From the NCBI GenBank assembly GCA_026184775.1, contig JANCYW010000011.1, forward strand, positions 62,001-126,000: DNA of 64,000 nucleotides, in the 5' to 3' direction. The stretch is from Cyanidium caldarium. Taxonomy: Eukaryota; Rhodophyta; Bangiophyceae; Cyanidiales; Cyanidiaceae. The translations under genes and the position numbers were made by a program. Shown here in pieces: positions 29,004 through 37,165 of the stretch. The notes under the pieces are model-generated. The model did no database searches. It saw only the letters and a list, made by a program, of their open reading frames with translations, and was not told where the DNA came from. Each line of letters opens with the position of its first letter. The first letter of the stretch is position 1.

Positions 29004-29181
29004 GCCCGCCGTGCTGAAACGCTTCTGCGCGTCGAGCCGAGACCCGCGCGCGGAACGATGTGCCCTGGCCCCGGTGGTGGCGGACGCCCGCGCGATGTCG
29101 TTCCCGCCAGAACGTGACATTCCGTTGGAAATCGTGTCACACACCGCGTCTCTGTCTTTCGTCCTCCGTGCCTGGGCGCGC

Positions 29182-30123
29182 ATGCCATTGCCGCGTGCCG
29201 AAATACCCCACAAGGAACTGGATGTTTGGATAGATCACTTGCGCAGTGGATCTCTATTGGATGAAGAGCACGTGCAGGCGTTGTGTGCGGTTGCGCGGGA
29301 GCAGCTGAGCCGCGAGGGCAATCTGGTACCGGTGCGCGCACCGGTGGTGGTGGTGGGCGATCTGCACGGACAGTTTCGCGATTTGAATCGCCTGCTGGAC
29401 CGAACTGGTTTGCCACCACAGACACGTTATTTATTCCTTGGCGACTATGTAGACCGCGGTTATGCATCGGTGGAGACGTGGACGCTGCTGCTGGCGCTGT
29501 TCGTACGGCACGCCGGGCAGGTAGCGCTGCTGCGGGGCAATCACGAATCGCGCCAGATCACTCAAGTTTACGGCTTTTATGACGAGTGCGTCCGCAAGTA
29601 TGGCAATGCGTCGGTGTGGCGATACTGCGTGGACGTGTTCGATTGGCTGCCGCTGGGTGCGGTTATCGACGAGCGCATATTCTGTGTGCACGGCGGGTTG
29701 TCGCCCGCGCTCACCCGGCTGGAACAAATTCAGAGCCTGGAGCGCGTGCAAGAAGTGCCGAGCGAAGGCGCCATGTGCGATCTGTTGTGGAGCGATCCGG
29801 ACGAAGTGCACGATTGGACGCTATCGCCGCGCGGCGCCGGGTGCCTCTTCGGCGCGCGCAACGCCACCGAATTCTGCGAACAGAACCGGTTGGACTACAT
29901 CGTGCGCTCGCATCAGTTGGTGATGGAGGGGTATCGGGTGCAGTTCTCGGGCCGCATGATCACCGTGTGGTCGGCGCCGAACTACTGTTATCGCTGCGGC
30001 AACGTGGGCGCGGTGATGCGGCTGGACGCACACCTGGACCGCGAGTTTCTGGTGCTCGAGGCGAGCGAGCCGGACAAGGAATGGGAGTCGCTGCTACGGC
30101 CGTCGCCTCAATACTTTCTGTGA
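29182..30123 (+). CDS. PP2A-family Ser/Thr phosphatase catalytic subunit, PP4-like
   Basis: 313 aa from ATG 29182 (MPLPRAEIPHKELDVWIDH); the open frame further upstream is only the complement of Nup62. All metal-binding blocks are present: VVVGDLHGQFRDL, LFLGDYVDRGYASVET, LLRGNHESRQITQVYGFYD, CVHGGLSP, and the C-terminal SAPNYCYRCGNVGAVM. The N-terminus (KELDVWIDHLR..LCAVARE) and ITVWSAPNYC resemble PP4 more than PP2A or PP6. The protein ends PQYFL, the PP2A-family tail whose last Leu is methylated by LCMT1 and demethylated by PPME1, which is encoded at 24229-25623. The subfamily call is tentative; PP2A-type activity is firm. Confidence 0.92.
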   Translation: MPLPRAEIPHKELDVWIDHLRSGSLLDEEHVQALCAVAREQLSREGNLVPVRAPVVVVGDLHGQFRDLNRLLDRTGLPPQTRYLFLGDYVDRGYASVETWTLLLALFVRHAGQVALLRGNHESRQITQVYGFYDECVRKYGNASVWRYCVDVFDWLPLGAVIDERIFCVHGGLSPALTRLEQIQSLERVQEVPSEGAMCDLLWSDPDEVHDWTLSPRGAGCLFGARNATEFCEQNRLDYIVRSHQLVMEGYRVQFSGRMITVWSAPNYCYRCGNVGAVMRLDAHLDREFLVLEASEPDKEWESLLRPSPQYFL

Positions 30124-30310
30124 GAGAGAATGCGTGAAAAGGGAGGCATTGTGACCCGCGATCGAGACGCACACTTACTCCAACTCGCCTGTGTGAACGC
30201 CGGGGCGTACGCTTTTTTCATATCGTTCCCAGTGGCGCGTGGAGTGCAGCGCCGGTGACGCACGTGATATCACCGCCAATACCGGCGCCTCCGCCTCGCT
30301 CGCCCTTCTT

Positions 30311-31105
30311 CTACGCCTTCTCTGCCAGCTCTCGGTCAAAGTGATATACGCCGTGTCCGGTGCCGACGCGCTTCAGCTGCGCCACGTAGTCGGAAATCTC
30401 CTTGATGGAGTCCACCTGCTGCGTCAGGAACTCCTCCACAAAGTCGCACATCTGCGCGTCGCCCTCGCGGTCAGCCACTCGCCACACCTCCATCAGCTTT
30501 TCCTGCACGAACCGCTCCAGCTGCAGCGCCAGCTCCATGGAGTAGAGCGCATCCGCGTTGTCCTCGGTGCTGAAATGCATCGCGGGCACGGCCACCGGCT
30601 TGAGATGCACTCGTCCGCCGCGCTTGTTCTGATACCGTATCAACGCCTCGGCGTGATCGCGCTCCTCCACCGCTTGCTTCTGAAAGAACTTGGCGAAACC
30701 GGGCAGCCCCACCGTGTCGCGGTCGAAAAAGGCAAACAGCGCGTAATACGTGTAGGACGCGGTGAACTCCACGTTGATCTGATTGTTCACCGCCTCCTCA
30801 CACGCCGCCGAGAACTGCAACCGCGCGCGGGATCCACTCGCGTCCACCGCTGCCGTCGTCGGCTCCGGCTTGAACACCATGCCGCTCATCTCGTTGCCCT
30901 CCGTAAAGTCCAATTTGGAGAAGTTGATCTCCGACGCGCCCGCGCCGTCCGGTTTCGACAGTTGCGCCACGAACCGCACCTGCTGCGGCGCCCTGACCGT
31001 TTTCACCGCTCGCCATCCCCACGATGGACGGGAATGCACCAAGGAGCCGGTGGGCCGGCGCGAACGCTCGGCGGCGGGCACGCCCACCCCGCTCACAAAC
31101 GCCAT
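30311..31105 (-). CDS. Plastid-type ferritin
   Basis: 264 aa from the MAFV ATG at 31105; an ATG seven codons upstream (31126) is an alternative. The N-terminus (about 1-75) is basic and Ser/Ala-rich with Phe3, a plastid transit peptide. The ferritin four-helix bundle begins near EEAVNNQINVEFTASYTYYA. The ferroxidase ligands are all visible: Glu in NVEFTAS, Tyr in YTYYALF, Glu-Glu-x-x-His in AVEERDHAEALIRYQNKRG, Glu in ELALQLERF, and Gln in FLTQQVDSIKEI. It is thus an iron-oxidising H-type chain and stores stromal iron. It ends near HFDRELAEKA. No iron-responsive element was recognised. Confidence 0.95.
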   Translation of the reverse strand: MAFVSGVGVPAAERSRRPTGSLVHSRPSWGWRAVKTVRAPQQVRFVAQLSKPDGAGASEINFSKLDFTEGNEMSGMVFKPEPTTAAVDASGSRARLQFSAACEEAVNNQINVEFTASYTYYALFAFFDRDTVGLPGFAKFFQKQAVEERDHAEALIRYQNKRGGRVHLKPVAVPAMHFSTEDNADALYSMELALQLERFVQEKLMEVWRVADREGDAQMCDFVEEFLTQQVDSIKEISDYVAQLKRVGTGHGVYHFDRELAEKA

Positions 31106-31663
31106 CGCCGTCGGACACGCTCGCATGCCGATCGACGTCTTGCTACTGTCACTGCCTTTTCGGAGAGGCAATCTGTCGCGTTGCAGGCGATTCCCCACAC
31201 GATAGACTAGACAATGCGATATCGGTGACCGCTGCTCGCGCACGAAAGTGACTCTCTCGCGGGGTGGCTCGAGCGCGTCGCCAGTATCTCGTCCCACACA
31301 CCGGCAGCGTGTCGAGGGGCGCGCGCGCCCGCCGCAATTCCGCGAAACCGTCTCGCCCGACGCGTCGGCTGCGGCGCAGACACCGCGCTCGTCGAGCAGG
31401 GCGATGTCGTCGTGAGGAAAATTGTGGAAAGCGGTGTAGAGGCGAAACGTGGTCGAGTTGTGGGGAATGAGAGCACGTGCTTGCAAATATTTGTCACAGG
31501 GGCTGCGTCGAGTGTTGATCGATGAGGAGAGATTTACCAGAAGCACATCCATCCCACGTGCGCTGCCGAGCTCCACTTCCCGTTTGTCTGGCAGACCCGA
31601 GAACCGAGCCGAACGCCCGAGCTAGCCCCACTTTCAACGCTGCTTCGCGTCACATGGCGCATC
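31106..31663. other. Intergenic region, ferritin promoter and 3' flank of GET3-like gene
   Basis: 558 bp. Both neighbours lie on the minus strand, so this holds the ferritin promoter and leader and the 3' end region of the organellar GET3-like gene. The sequence is CGCG-rich near 31260-31400. No RNA gene or repeat supported. Confidence 0.4.
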
Positions 31664-33367
31664 TCACGGGACTGCGCTGTGGCTGGAGCCCTCCGCGGAG
31701 GAACTCGACGACGAGTCGTCGCCCGGACGCTGGCCGTTGCCGCTGGGAGCGGTCACGGCGGCCTCGGCGGCGCTCGCATCCCGCACGTAGAGTGCCTCGG
31801 CCATGGCCCGCAGTGCGTACAGGCCGCGCACCTCTCGATCGAAGAAACGCACCGGCGACACCTCGTAGTCGGCAAAGGCGCGCTTCACGTACTCGTAGTT
31901 GGCCAGGTGCTCGCGATGCCGCGCGCTACAAAACTTGCACTGCTCGTTGGCCGGCTGCACCATATTCACAAAAATGTGTCGACACGGGATGCGCTCCCGC
32001 TTCAAGTCGCGCACCAACCGTTGGCTCTCCGAGATGCTCATCATGGTGGGGATGGTGGACACGATAAACTCGGTCTGTGCGGTGTCGCGGAACAGGTCGC
32101 GCACCATTTGCATGCTGCGTTTCATCTCTTCCATATCGGCAGAGTCGGGTCCGTTCAGGGAGTCGCCTTCGTTGCCGCCGAAAAGGTTCTTGAACTGGCC
32201 CATCATGCCGCCCAACTTGCTCTTCATGCTCATCAGTTTGCCGGCGAACGAGTTGAGAAAGTCCGGCAGCGCCAGCAATCGCAGCGTGTGCCCGGTCGGC
32301 GCCGTGTCGATCACGACGCGCTCGAAGCGGGCAAACGACGGGTCGCCCTGGATGAGCTTGATGATCTCCACCAGCGCGATCGCCTCGTCGAACCCGGGCG
32401 GCAACGTCTCAAATAGTGAGTCAAACTCCTCCAGCCCCATGTCCATACCGCCGAGCACTTGCATCTTTTGCGCCTCGGGCAACATGCGGAACGAGGTCTT
32501 CACCTGCTCGGGATCGACCTCCATGGCGTACAGACGGTCGATGTTCAGCACGGCCACCGGTGAGCCGCTACTCACGTCCTGATCGAAAGCGTCCGAGAGC
32601 GAATGCGCCGGGTCGGTGCTGATGATCAGCGTGGTCTGTCCCTCGTCGGCGAAACGCACAGCGGTGGCCGCGGCGATGGAAGTCTTGCCGACACCGCCCT
32701 TGCCACCGATGATGGTCAGCTTGCGCCCGGTCAGGCGGTTCACCACCTCCAGTGCCGCCAGCTGGTCGTTGCCGGCCCACGACTTGGCCGTTGCGGCCAC
32801 AGCACTGGTATTGCTACCGGCGGTGGTGGGAGACGTGGTCGCAGGCGCCGTTGTCCGCGGCGCCGCCGTCGAACTGCTCGCCTGCCGTTGTTTGGCCAGT
32901 TCCGCTTGGCGTTTCGCCTGATGGGCCACTCGGCGCAACGCCGGCGTCAGCTTCTCCAGCACGTAACTTATGGCCAGGAACACCGCCAACCCGCGCCCGA
33001 AGCCCTCCAGGCGCGTCCGCCACATCGACCGCGTTACCACCGCCGACGCGTCCTCTGTCGGCTGCTCACGCACCACTTTCAGCTCCTCGCCAGCGTTGCG
33101 CTGCGCTTCCACCGCCGCCTTGCCCGCCGACGTGCTCGGCACCGATACCTTCACCGACTTGCCGCGGCGCAACAGTAAGGAAAAGGCGCCCGGCACCGGC
33201 CGACGCCGAACACCTTCACCATGCCCGTAGTGATGTTGCCGCGTCCACCCCACACCAGCCCGTTGACCACTCGCTCCGGTGCGCGACTCTCGCGGCCAGC
33301 CGAGCCCCACGCCGGCGCCCACAAACGCCGCCACCCCGCCGCCTCCCCTCTCTCTCCCACGTAGCAT
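31664..33367 (-). CDS. Organellar GET3-like ATPase with N-terminal hydrophobic anchor
   Basis: 567 aa from the first ATG (33367, MLRGRERGG); the frame above it runs to GTG. The N-terminal 100 residues are Arg/Gly-rich, a probable organelle transit sequence. At about 150-165 is a short hydrophobic stretch GLAVFLAISYVLEKL, possibly a membrane anchor or amphipathic helix. A low-complexity Ser/Thr/Ala linker leads to the ATPase: IIGGKGGVGKTSIAAATA, STDPAHSLSDAFDQDV, VVIDTAPTGHTLRLLALP, a Met-rich client region (MSMKSKLGGMMGQFK), and the zinc motif CKFCSARH. Everything needed for a canonical single-module GET3 homodimer is present. It resembles the plant organellar GET3B/C class. This is the second GET3 family gene in the window. 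Confidence 0.9.
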   Translation of the reverse strand: MLRGRERGGGGVAAFVGAGVGLGWPRESRTGASGQRAGVGWTRQHHYGHGEGVRRRPVPGAFSLLLRRGKSVKVSVPSTSAGKAAVEAQRNAGEELKVVREQPTEDASAVVTRSMWRTRLEGFGRGLAVFLAISYVLEKLTPALRRVAHQAKRQAELAKQRQASSSTAAPRTTAPATTSPTTAGSNTSAVAATAKSWAGNDQLAALEVVNRLTGRKLTIIGGKGGVGKTSIAAATAVRFADEGQTTLIISTDPAHSLSDAFDQDVSSGSPVAVLNIDRLYAMEVDPEQVKTSFRMLPEAQKMQVLGGMDMGLEEFDSLFETLPPGFDEAIALVEIIKLIQGDPSFARFERVVIDTAPTGHTLRLLALPDFLNSFAGKLMSMKSKLGGMMGQFKNLFGGNEGDSLNGPDSADMEEMKRSMQMVRDLFRDTAQTEFIVSTIPTMMSISESQRLVRDLKRERIPCRHIFVNMVQPANEQCKFCSARHREHLANYEYVKRAFADYEVSPVRFFDREVRGLYALRAMAEALYVRDASAAEAAVTAPSGNGQRPGDDSSSSSSAEGSSHSAVP

Positions 33368-33691
33368 GCACCTGAACGATGCGCCTCGCGTCACGCTACG
33401 GATGGGTGCGTCAGCGACAAGCCCGTCGCCGACTCTGGTCCCTTGCTGGAGGCGATCCGAACGACGTCCGGCGTGGAGAACCCGTCGCGCCGTCGAACGC
33501 AACGCGTTTCCGAAAAGCGCGCGCGCCCCGTGCCAAGATCGGAATCCGGGAGGGGCGCCCTGCACACGAGAGGATGCCACGCGGAAGGATATCGAGGTTG
33601 CCTAACATGGGACAGCACCAGATAGACGAGACTGTCGACACAACAAGTACATTCCAGAGCTGGAGACTGCTGCCTCTGCCTTTTCACCGGC
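33368..33691. other. Intergenic
   Basis: 324 bp between the GET3-like start and the CPBP protease stop, both genes on the minus strand. It contains the GET3-like promoter/leader. Nothing else recognised. Confidence 0.4.
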
Positions 33692-35281
33692 TCAAAATAA
33701 AAGCTCGCGAAATGTGTTGATGAGCGCATGACAGATCGCCGGCGCCAGTACATTGTTGCCGCTGAGGCGGTAGGCCATGCCGAAGGCGACGCCGCCCAGG
33801 GTGTCGATGACCACACTGACGAGGCGCAGCCCCAGGTCGGTTTCGTGGCCCCAGTGCGACATGCCAAATACCATGGAGCTCGCCAATAGCGTGCGTCCGC
33901 GCCGTTTGGGGAAGGTCAGGTCCAGCCCGTTCAGCAGTATGCCGCGAAAGAGCACCTCTTCCGCCAGCGCCACCGTCAGCAGGTAGTGCGCAAACAGCAA
34001 CACCAGCGACATCCAGGCGCCGCCGCCCAGTCGGTATAGCACCCGCTGCGCGTTGATCGGCGGCAGGTAACCGATCGCCACCGCGGGCGGTATCACCGAC
34101 GCCAACACCACCGCACACAGGACGGCGATGCCCAGGTCGCGGCGCCGCGGCACCAGTCGATACCCAAAGCCGGGCAGGTGCCGGAAACAGATCCACCCGA
34201 TGACCGAGAAATTGACCACCGCGGCCGCCCAGTAATCGTACACGAACGACTGCCGGCCGAGAAAGAGATCCTCGTACCAGTGCGCGTCCAGCATGGTCCA
34301 CACCAGCAGCCACACCGTCGCGTCGGTCCAGGTGAAGCCGCGGTGCCCGCGCAGTTGCGGCTGATGCAGTGCACCCATCAGACACACAAACGCGATGAGC
34401 GGCATACCGTCCAGCGCGCCCTGGCGAATGGGCAGCGAGAGCAGGTAGCTGAGTAGCATCGCCACCGAGGTCAGCAGCACCGGCCAGGACAGCAGCGGTT
34501 CCGGTTGACGCGTCGACTCCACCGGTATTTCGATGATCCACGTCACCGCATCCGCAGCCGCACGCTCGTCGTCGCGGGAGGACGATGTCGTGGACGTCAC
34601 CAGCGCCGCCGACTCCCCCTCTTGCAGCAGCGGTTCGTTCATGCCCAACGATATCCCAAAGTACTTTTGGGCACCGAGCAGCGCCCGCGGCCATCCCAGG
34701 GTCAACGCTAGCGCCGTCAGCGGGAACAGAGCGCCGCCCATGCCCAACCAACTCCACGGCGAATACGCCATGCTGTAAAAGAGCATCTCCACCTGCAACA
34801 TGCGTCCAAGGTACACAACCGCCACCAGCAGGTAATTCACAAGGAAGAGACAGCTCAGGGCCAGCGGTGCGTAAGGTTCCAGCGGAATGTCGTAGCGATC
34901 CCGCGGCGTCGGCGATACCGACGCCGACGACGACGACGACGACGACGAAGGCAACGCCGAAGAGCCTCCCGCCGTCGCCCGCTGCGCCATAGATAGCAAC
35001 CTCCGGCTCGCCTGGGCAGATTCAACCGTTCCGGCCAGTTCGGCGGCTAGGCCTCGCTCCGGTTCATGCGGTCGGATGATGGTCGACGAGGAGACGATCG
35101 CCGCACGTTTTGACGGCGGCAACGAGGTCAACGAGAACACGTGCGGCAACCATAGCCTCCTCCGCGACACCGCCGGTGTAGACGCATCGAAATCTGGTTC
35201 ATTCCCATCGGATTCCCGCTTTTCCTCCGGGTCCATGGCATGCCGCTGTCTGGCGAGCGGTCGTTCCACCGACAATGGCAT
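33692..35281 (-). CDS. CPBP-family intramembrane metalloprotease (Rce1/ABI type)
   Basis: 529 aa from ATG 35281 (MPLSVERPL), the first ATG in frame; MDPEEK at 35236 is an alternative. Residues 1-150 are hydrophilic and Ser-rich, including a poly-Ser run encoded by (GAC)n on the opposite strand near 34921-34945, perhaps an organelle-targeting or spacer region. Six to eight transmembrane segments follow. The CPBP motifs are at the C-terminus: EEVLFRGILL (EExxxR), FGMSHWGHE (FxxxH) and CHALINTF (HxxxN). The three motifs make an active diglutamate/His protease plausible. Rce1 members cleave CAAX prenyl proteins in the ER; plastid and cyanobacterial members have other roles. Localisation not determined. 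Confidence 0.87.
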   Translation of the reverse strand: MPLSVERPLARQRHAMDPEEKRESDGNEPDFDASTPAVSRRRLWLPHVFSLTSLPPSKRAAIVSSSTIIRPHEPERGLAAELAGTVESAQASRRLLSMAQRATAGGSSALPSSSSSSSSASVSPTPRDRYDIPLEPYAPLALSCLFLVNYLLVAVVYLGRMLQVEMLFYSMAYSPWSWLGMGGALFPLTALALTLGWPRALLGAQKYFGISLGMNEPLLQEGESAALVTSTTSSSRDDERAAADAVTWIIEIPVESTRQPEPLLSWPVLLTSVAMLLSYLLSLPIRQGALDGMPLIAFVCLMGALHQPQLRGHRGFTWTDATVWLLVWTMLDAHWYEDLFLGRQSFVYDYWAAAVVNFSVIGWICFRHLPGFGYRLVPRRRDLGIAVLCAVVLASVIPPAVAIGYLPPINAQRVLYRLGGGAWMSLVLLFAHYLLTVALAEEVLFRGILLNGLDLTFPKRRGRTLLASSMVFGMSHWGHETDLGLRLVSVVIDTLGGVAFGMAYRLSGNNVLAPAICHALINTFRELLF

Positions 35282-35490
35282 CGCAGTACAAAATGGCGCG
35301 GACGACGCGCGCCATTCGCCGCCGCTGCCAGAGACGCCACGGGGCCGTCCGGCGGAGGCGACGCGCAGCACGCCATGCCATCTCCGCGGCCAACTTCCAC
35401 CTTGTCGTCCAATGCCCGACTTTACCGTTCCTGAGGATCCTTCATCAGACCCGCTGTCCTGCGCGTCATACCATCTCCGCTGTCCACCTT

Positions 35491-36858
35491 TTACAGAGGC
35501 GTCAGGTGACCGACCAGATTGGTGCCCATGCGACTCACCGGACTGATGAGTGCAGCATTGCGGGCCAGTTTGATGGCACGAGCTAGTTGGCGCTGGTGGC
35601 GTGCACAGCACTTGGTGCGGCGACGGGGCAGGATGCGACCGCTCTCGCCTATAAATCGCATGAGCAGTGCCACGTTGCGATAGTCGAGGAGCGAACGGGC
35701 AGAGACGGCGCGCGCTTCCTCAAACGCCGCCTCTTGAACTTGCTGCAGCCAGTGATCCATGGCGGGGCTGGCATGCGGGATGTTGGGTGCGGGCGCATCA
35801 CCTTCTGGTGGGCGCGGCGGTTTGGCGTCGCCGTCGACATCGGCGGGTGCAGCCGTCGCCGCTGCGACCGGATCACTGGACTGGGGGAGTGCCTCTTCCT
35901 GCAGTTGCAGTTGCCCAGCGGCCAGTTTCTGACCAGACAGGCGTCGCTGTCGGCGCGCCCATTTCAAGGCGCGGCGGCGTGGCTCGTCGCCCGCCAATAC
36001 ACAAATCGGACACACCAACTGCCGCCGCTGCGGCGCCATCGACGATAGCGGCAACAGCGACACCAGGTTCTGGGTGCGATCCCGCTGCCTGCTGGGTGCG
36101 CCGCCCGTCGATGACCGCCGCAGTTCGTCCGGCCCGGTGGTGCGCTGATCCACCAGGCGCCAATCGTTACCCACATCCGGATTGTACAGATAGCGCGGCA
36201 ATGTGTCCCGCGGGCGCGGCGCACTTTCCGCCGTCGGATCCCACAACGCGCTCGAGTCCAGCGTCTCCAGCGTGCGCGCCCGACCGGGCGGCACCTCGCG
36301 GCGGAACCACTCCATAACTTCGCGCGGCACCTGCACCTCCGCATCCGGCCGCACCTTCAGAAACTGCTGTAGCGGCAGCAGCGAATCCCGCCACAACTCC
36401 GCCGGACTTCGCTTCAGCATGGTGTACACGCTGGCCATGCGTTGCAACTCGTCGGCCGGGATGAGCGCCACGTGCTCGAGGTCGATGCGCGAGTCAGCCA
36501 TATACTCCAGGATGCGCTCCTTCTTCAGGATGTCTCGGCGCGGCACGAACGGATTCCGAAACACCATCGCCTCCTCCTCCGCTGTGGCGATGGTGGCGTC
36601 GGTCACGTCGGCCGGGTGATCGGAAGGTGGTCGCGGGGTGCGGTCCGGCGGCGGCGGCAGCGGCGGCTTGTCTCCTTCGCCGTCCTTGCCCCCGCGGCCT
36701 GATCCGCTGGTGCCCGACGCGTGACGGGAAAGGGTGGCGTGGGCGCTGGAGAGGCGAAAGCTGGGGTCCAATCGCGCGTTGTGCACGCACGGCAAGCACC
36801 GCCGTCCGATGCGAGCCAGCCAGAGAGGCACGGCGCTTGAAACCGCGCGGAACGTCAT
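35491..36858 (-). CDS. Mitochondrial ribosomal protein bS18m with long N-terminal extension
   Basis: 455 aa. Only the last 75 residues are bS18: RSLLDYRNVALLMRFIG, SGRILPRRRTKCCARHQ, RQLARAIKLARNAALISPV. The N-terminus MTFRAVSSAVPLWLARIGRR is an amphipathic mitochondrial presequence. Between them are about 350 residues without a recognised family. They include a conserved-looking helical block (KKERILEYMADSRIDLEHV, VYTMLKRSPAELWRD) and a CPICVLAGDEP motif with one CxxC. bS18 is usually 75-150 aa, so the extension is a large addition to the small-subunit platform or a fused, unrecognised mitoribosomal protein. The nearby short Cys pair in the S18 part (KCCARH) could bind zinc or iron-sulfur, as in some bS18m. 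Confidence 0.85.
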   Translation of the reverse strand: MTFRAVSSAVPLWLARIGRRCLPCVHNARLDPSFRLSSAHATLSRHASGTSGSGRGGKDGEGDKPPLPPPPDRTPRPPSDHPADVTDATIATAEEEAMVFRNPFVPRRDILKKERILEYMADSRIDLEHVALIPADELQRMASVYTMLKRSPAELWRDSLLPLQQFLKVRPDAEVQVPREVMEWFRREVPPGRARTLETLDSSALWDPTAESAPRPRDTLPRYLYNPDVGNDWRLVDQRTTGPDELRRSSTGGAPSRQRDRTQNLVSLLPLSSMAPQRRQLVCPICVLAGDEPRRRALKWARRQRRLSGQKLAAGQLQLQEEALPQSSDPVAAATAAPADVDGDAKPPRPPEGDAPAPNIPHASPAMDHWLQQVQEAAFEEARAVSARSLLDYRNVALLMRFIGESGRILPRRRTKCCARHQRQLARAIKLARNAALISPVSRMGTNLVGHLTPL

Positions 36859-37165
36859 TCGAAGCTAAACGGTCGTGTTATTGGCGAGCGCCTGTGGGGA
36901 ACGCCAGTGATGCCGTCGAGCTCATCACCATCCCTCTCTTGCTGTAACGTTTCGCGCTCCCCATTCCCGTCCGCCGTGCGAGTTGCGGGAGTCGCGGCGG
37001 TCCGACGCAACGTCGTCGGAACGACGTCGTCGCGCCGGTCGCTCTGGTGGGCAGCTCGCTTGTGGAGCACGGTGGGGCAGGGCGTCCTGAAGATTTCGAA
37101 GGTACTTGACACCATTCGATGAACCAGAGAACCGCTTAGAGAACTGATCGGGTCGTGCTCTTCCC
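36859..37165. promoter_or_regulatory. Divergent intergenic region, bS18m and DEAD-box helicase
   Basis: 307 bp between divergent starts, holding both promoters. It contains ACGTCGTC-type repeats near 37005-37030. No RNA gene recognised. Confidence 0.4.

Noticed and set aside
27517-29181. In-frame upstream extension of the phosphatase
   Set aside because: It is the complement of the Nup62 FG repeats; the phosphatase family start fits ATG 29182 exactly.
30171-30180. GTAAGT on the minus strand near ferritin as a splice donor
   Set aside because: Lies beyond the stop of ferritin and PP4-like genes with no acceptor or coding continuation.
30239-31210. 323-codon plus-strand frame over ferritin
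   Set aside because: Antisense shadow of ferritin; ferroxidase residues are all on the minus strand.
34921-34955. GAC trinucleotide repeat as a separate repeat element
   Set aside because: It encodes the poly-Ser run of the CPBP protease on the opposite strand; a coding microsatellite, not a mobile or regulatory repeat.
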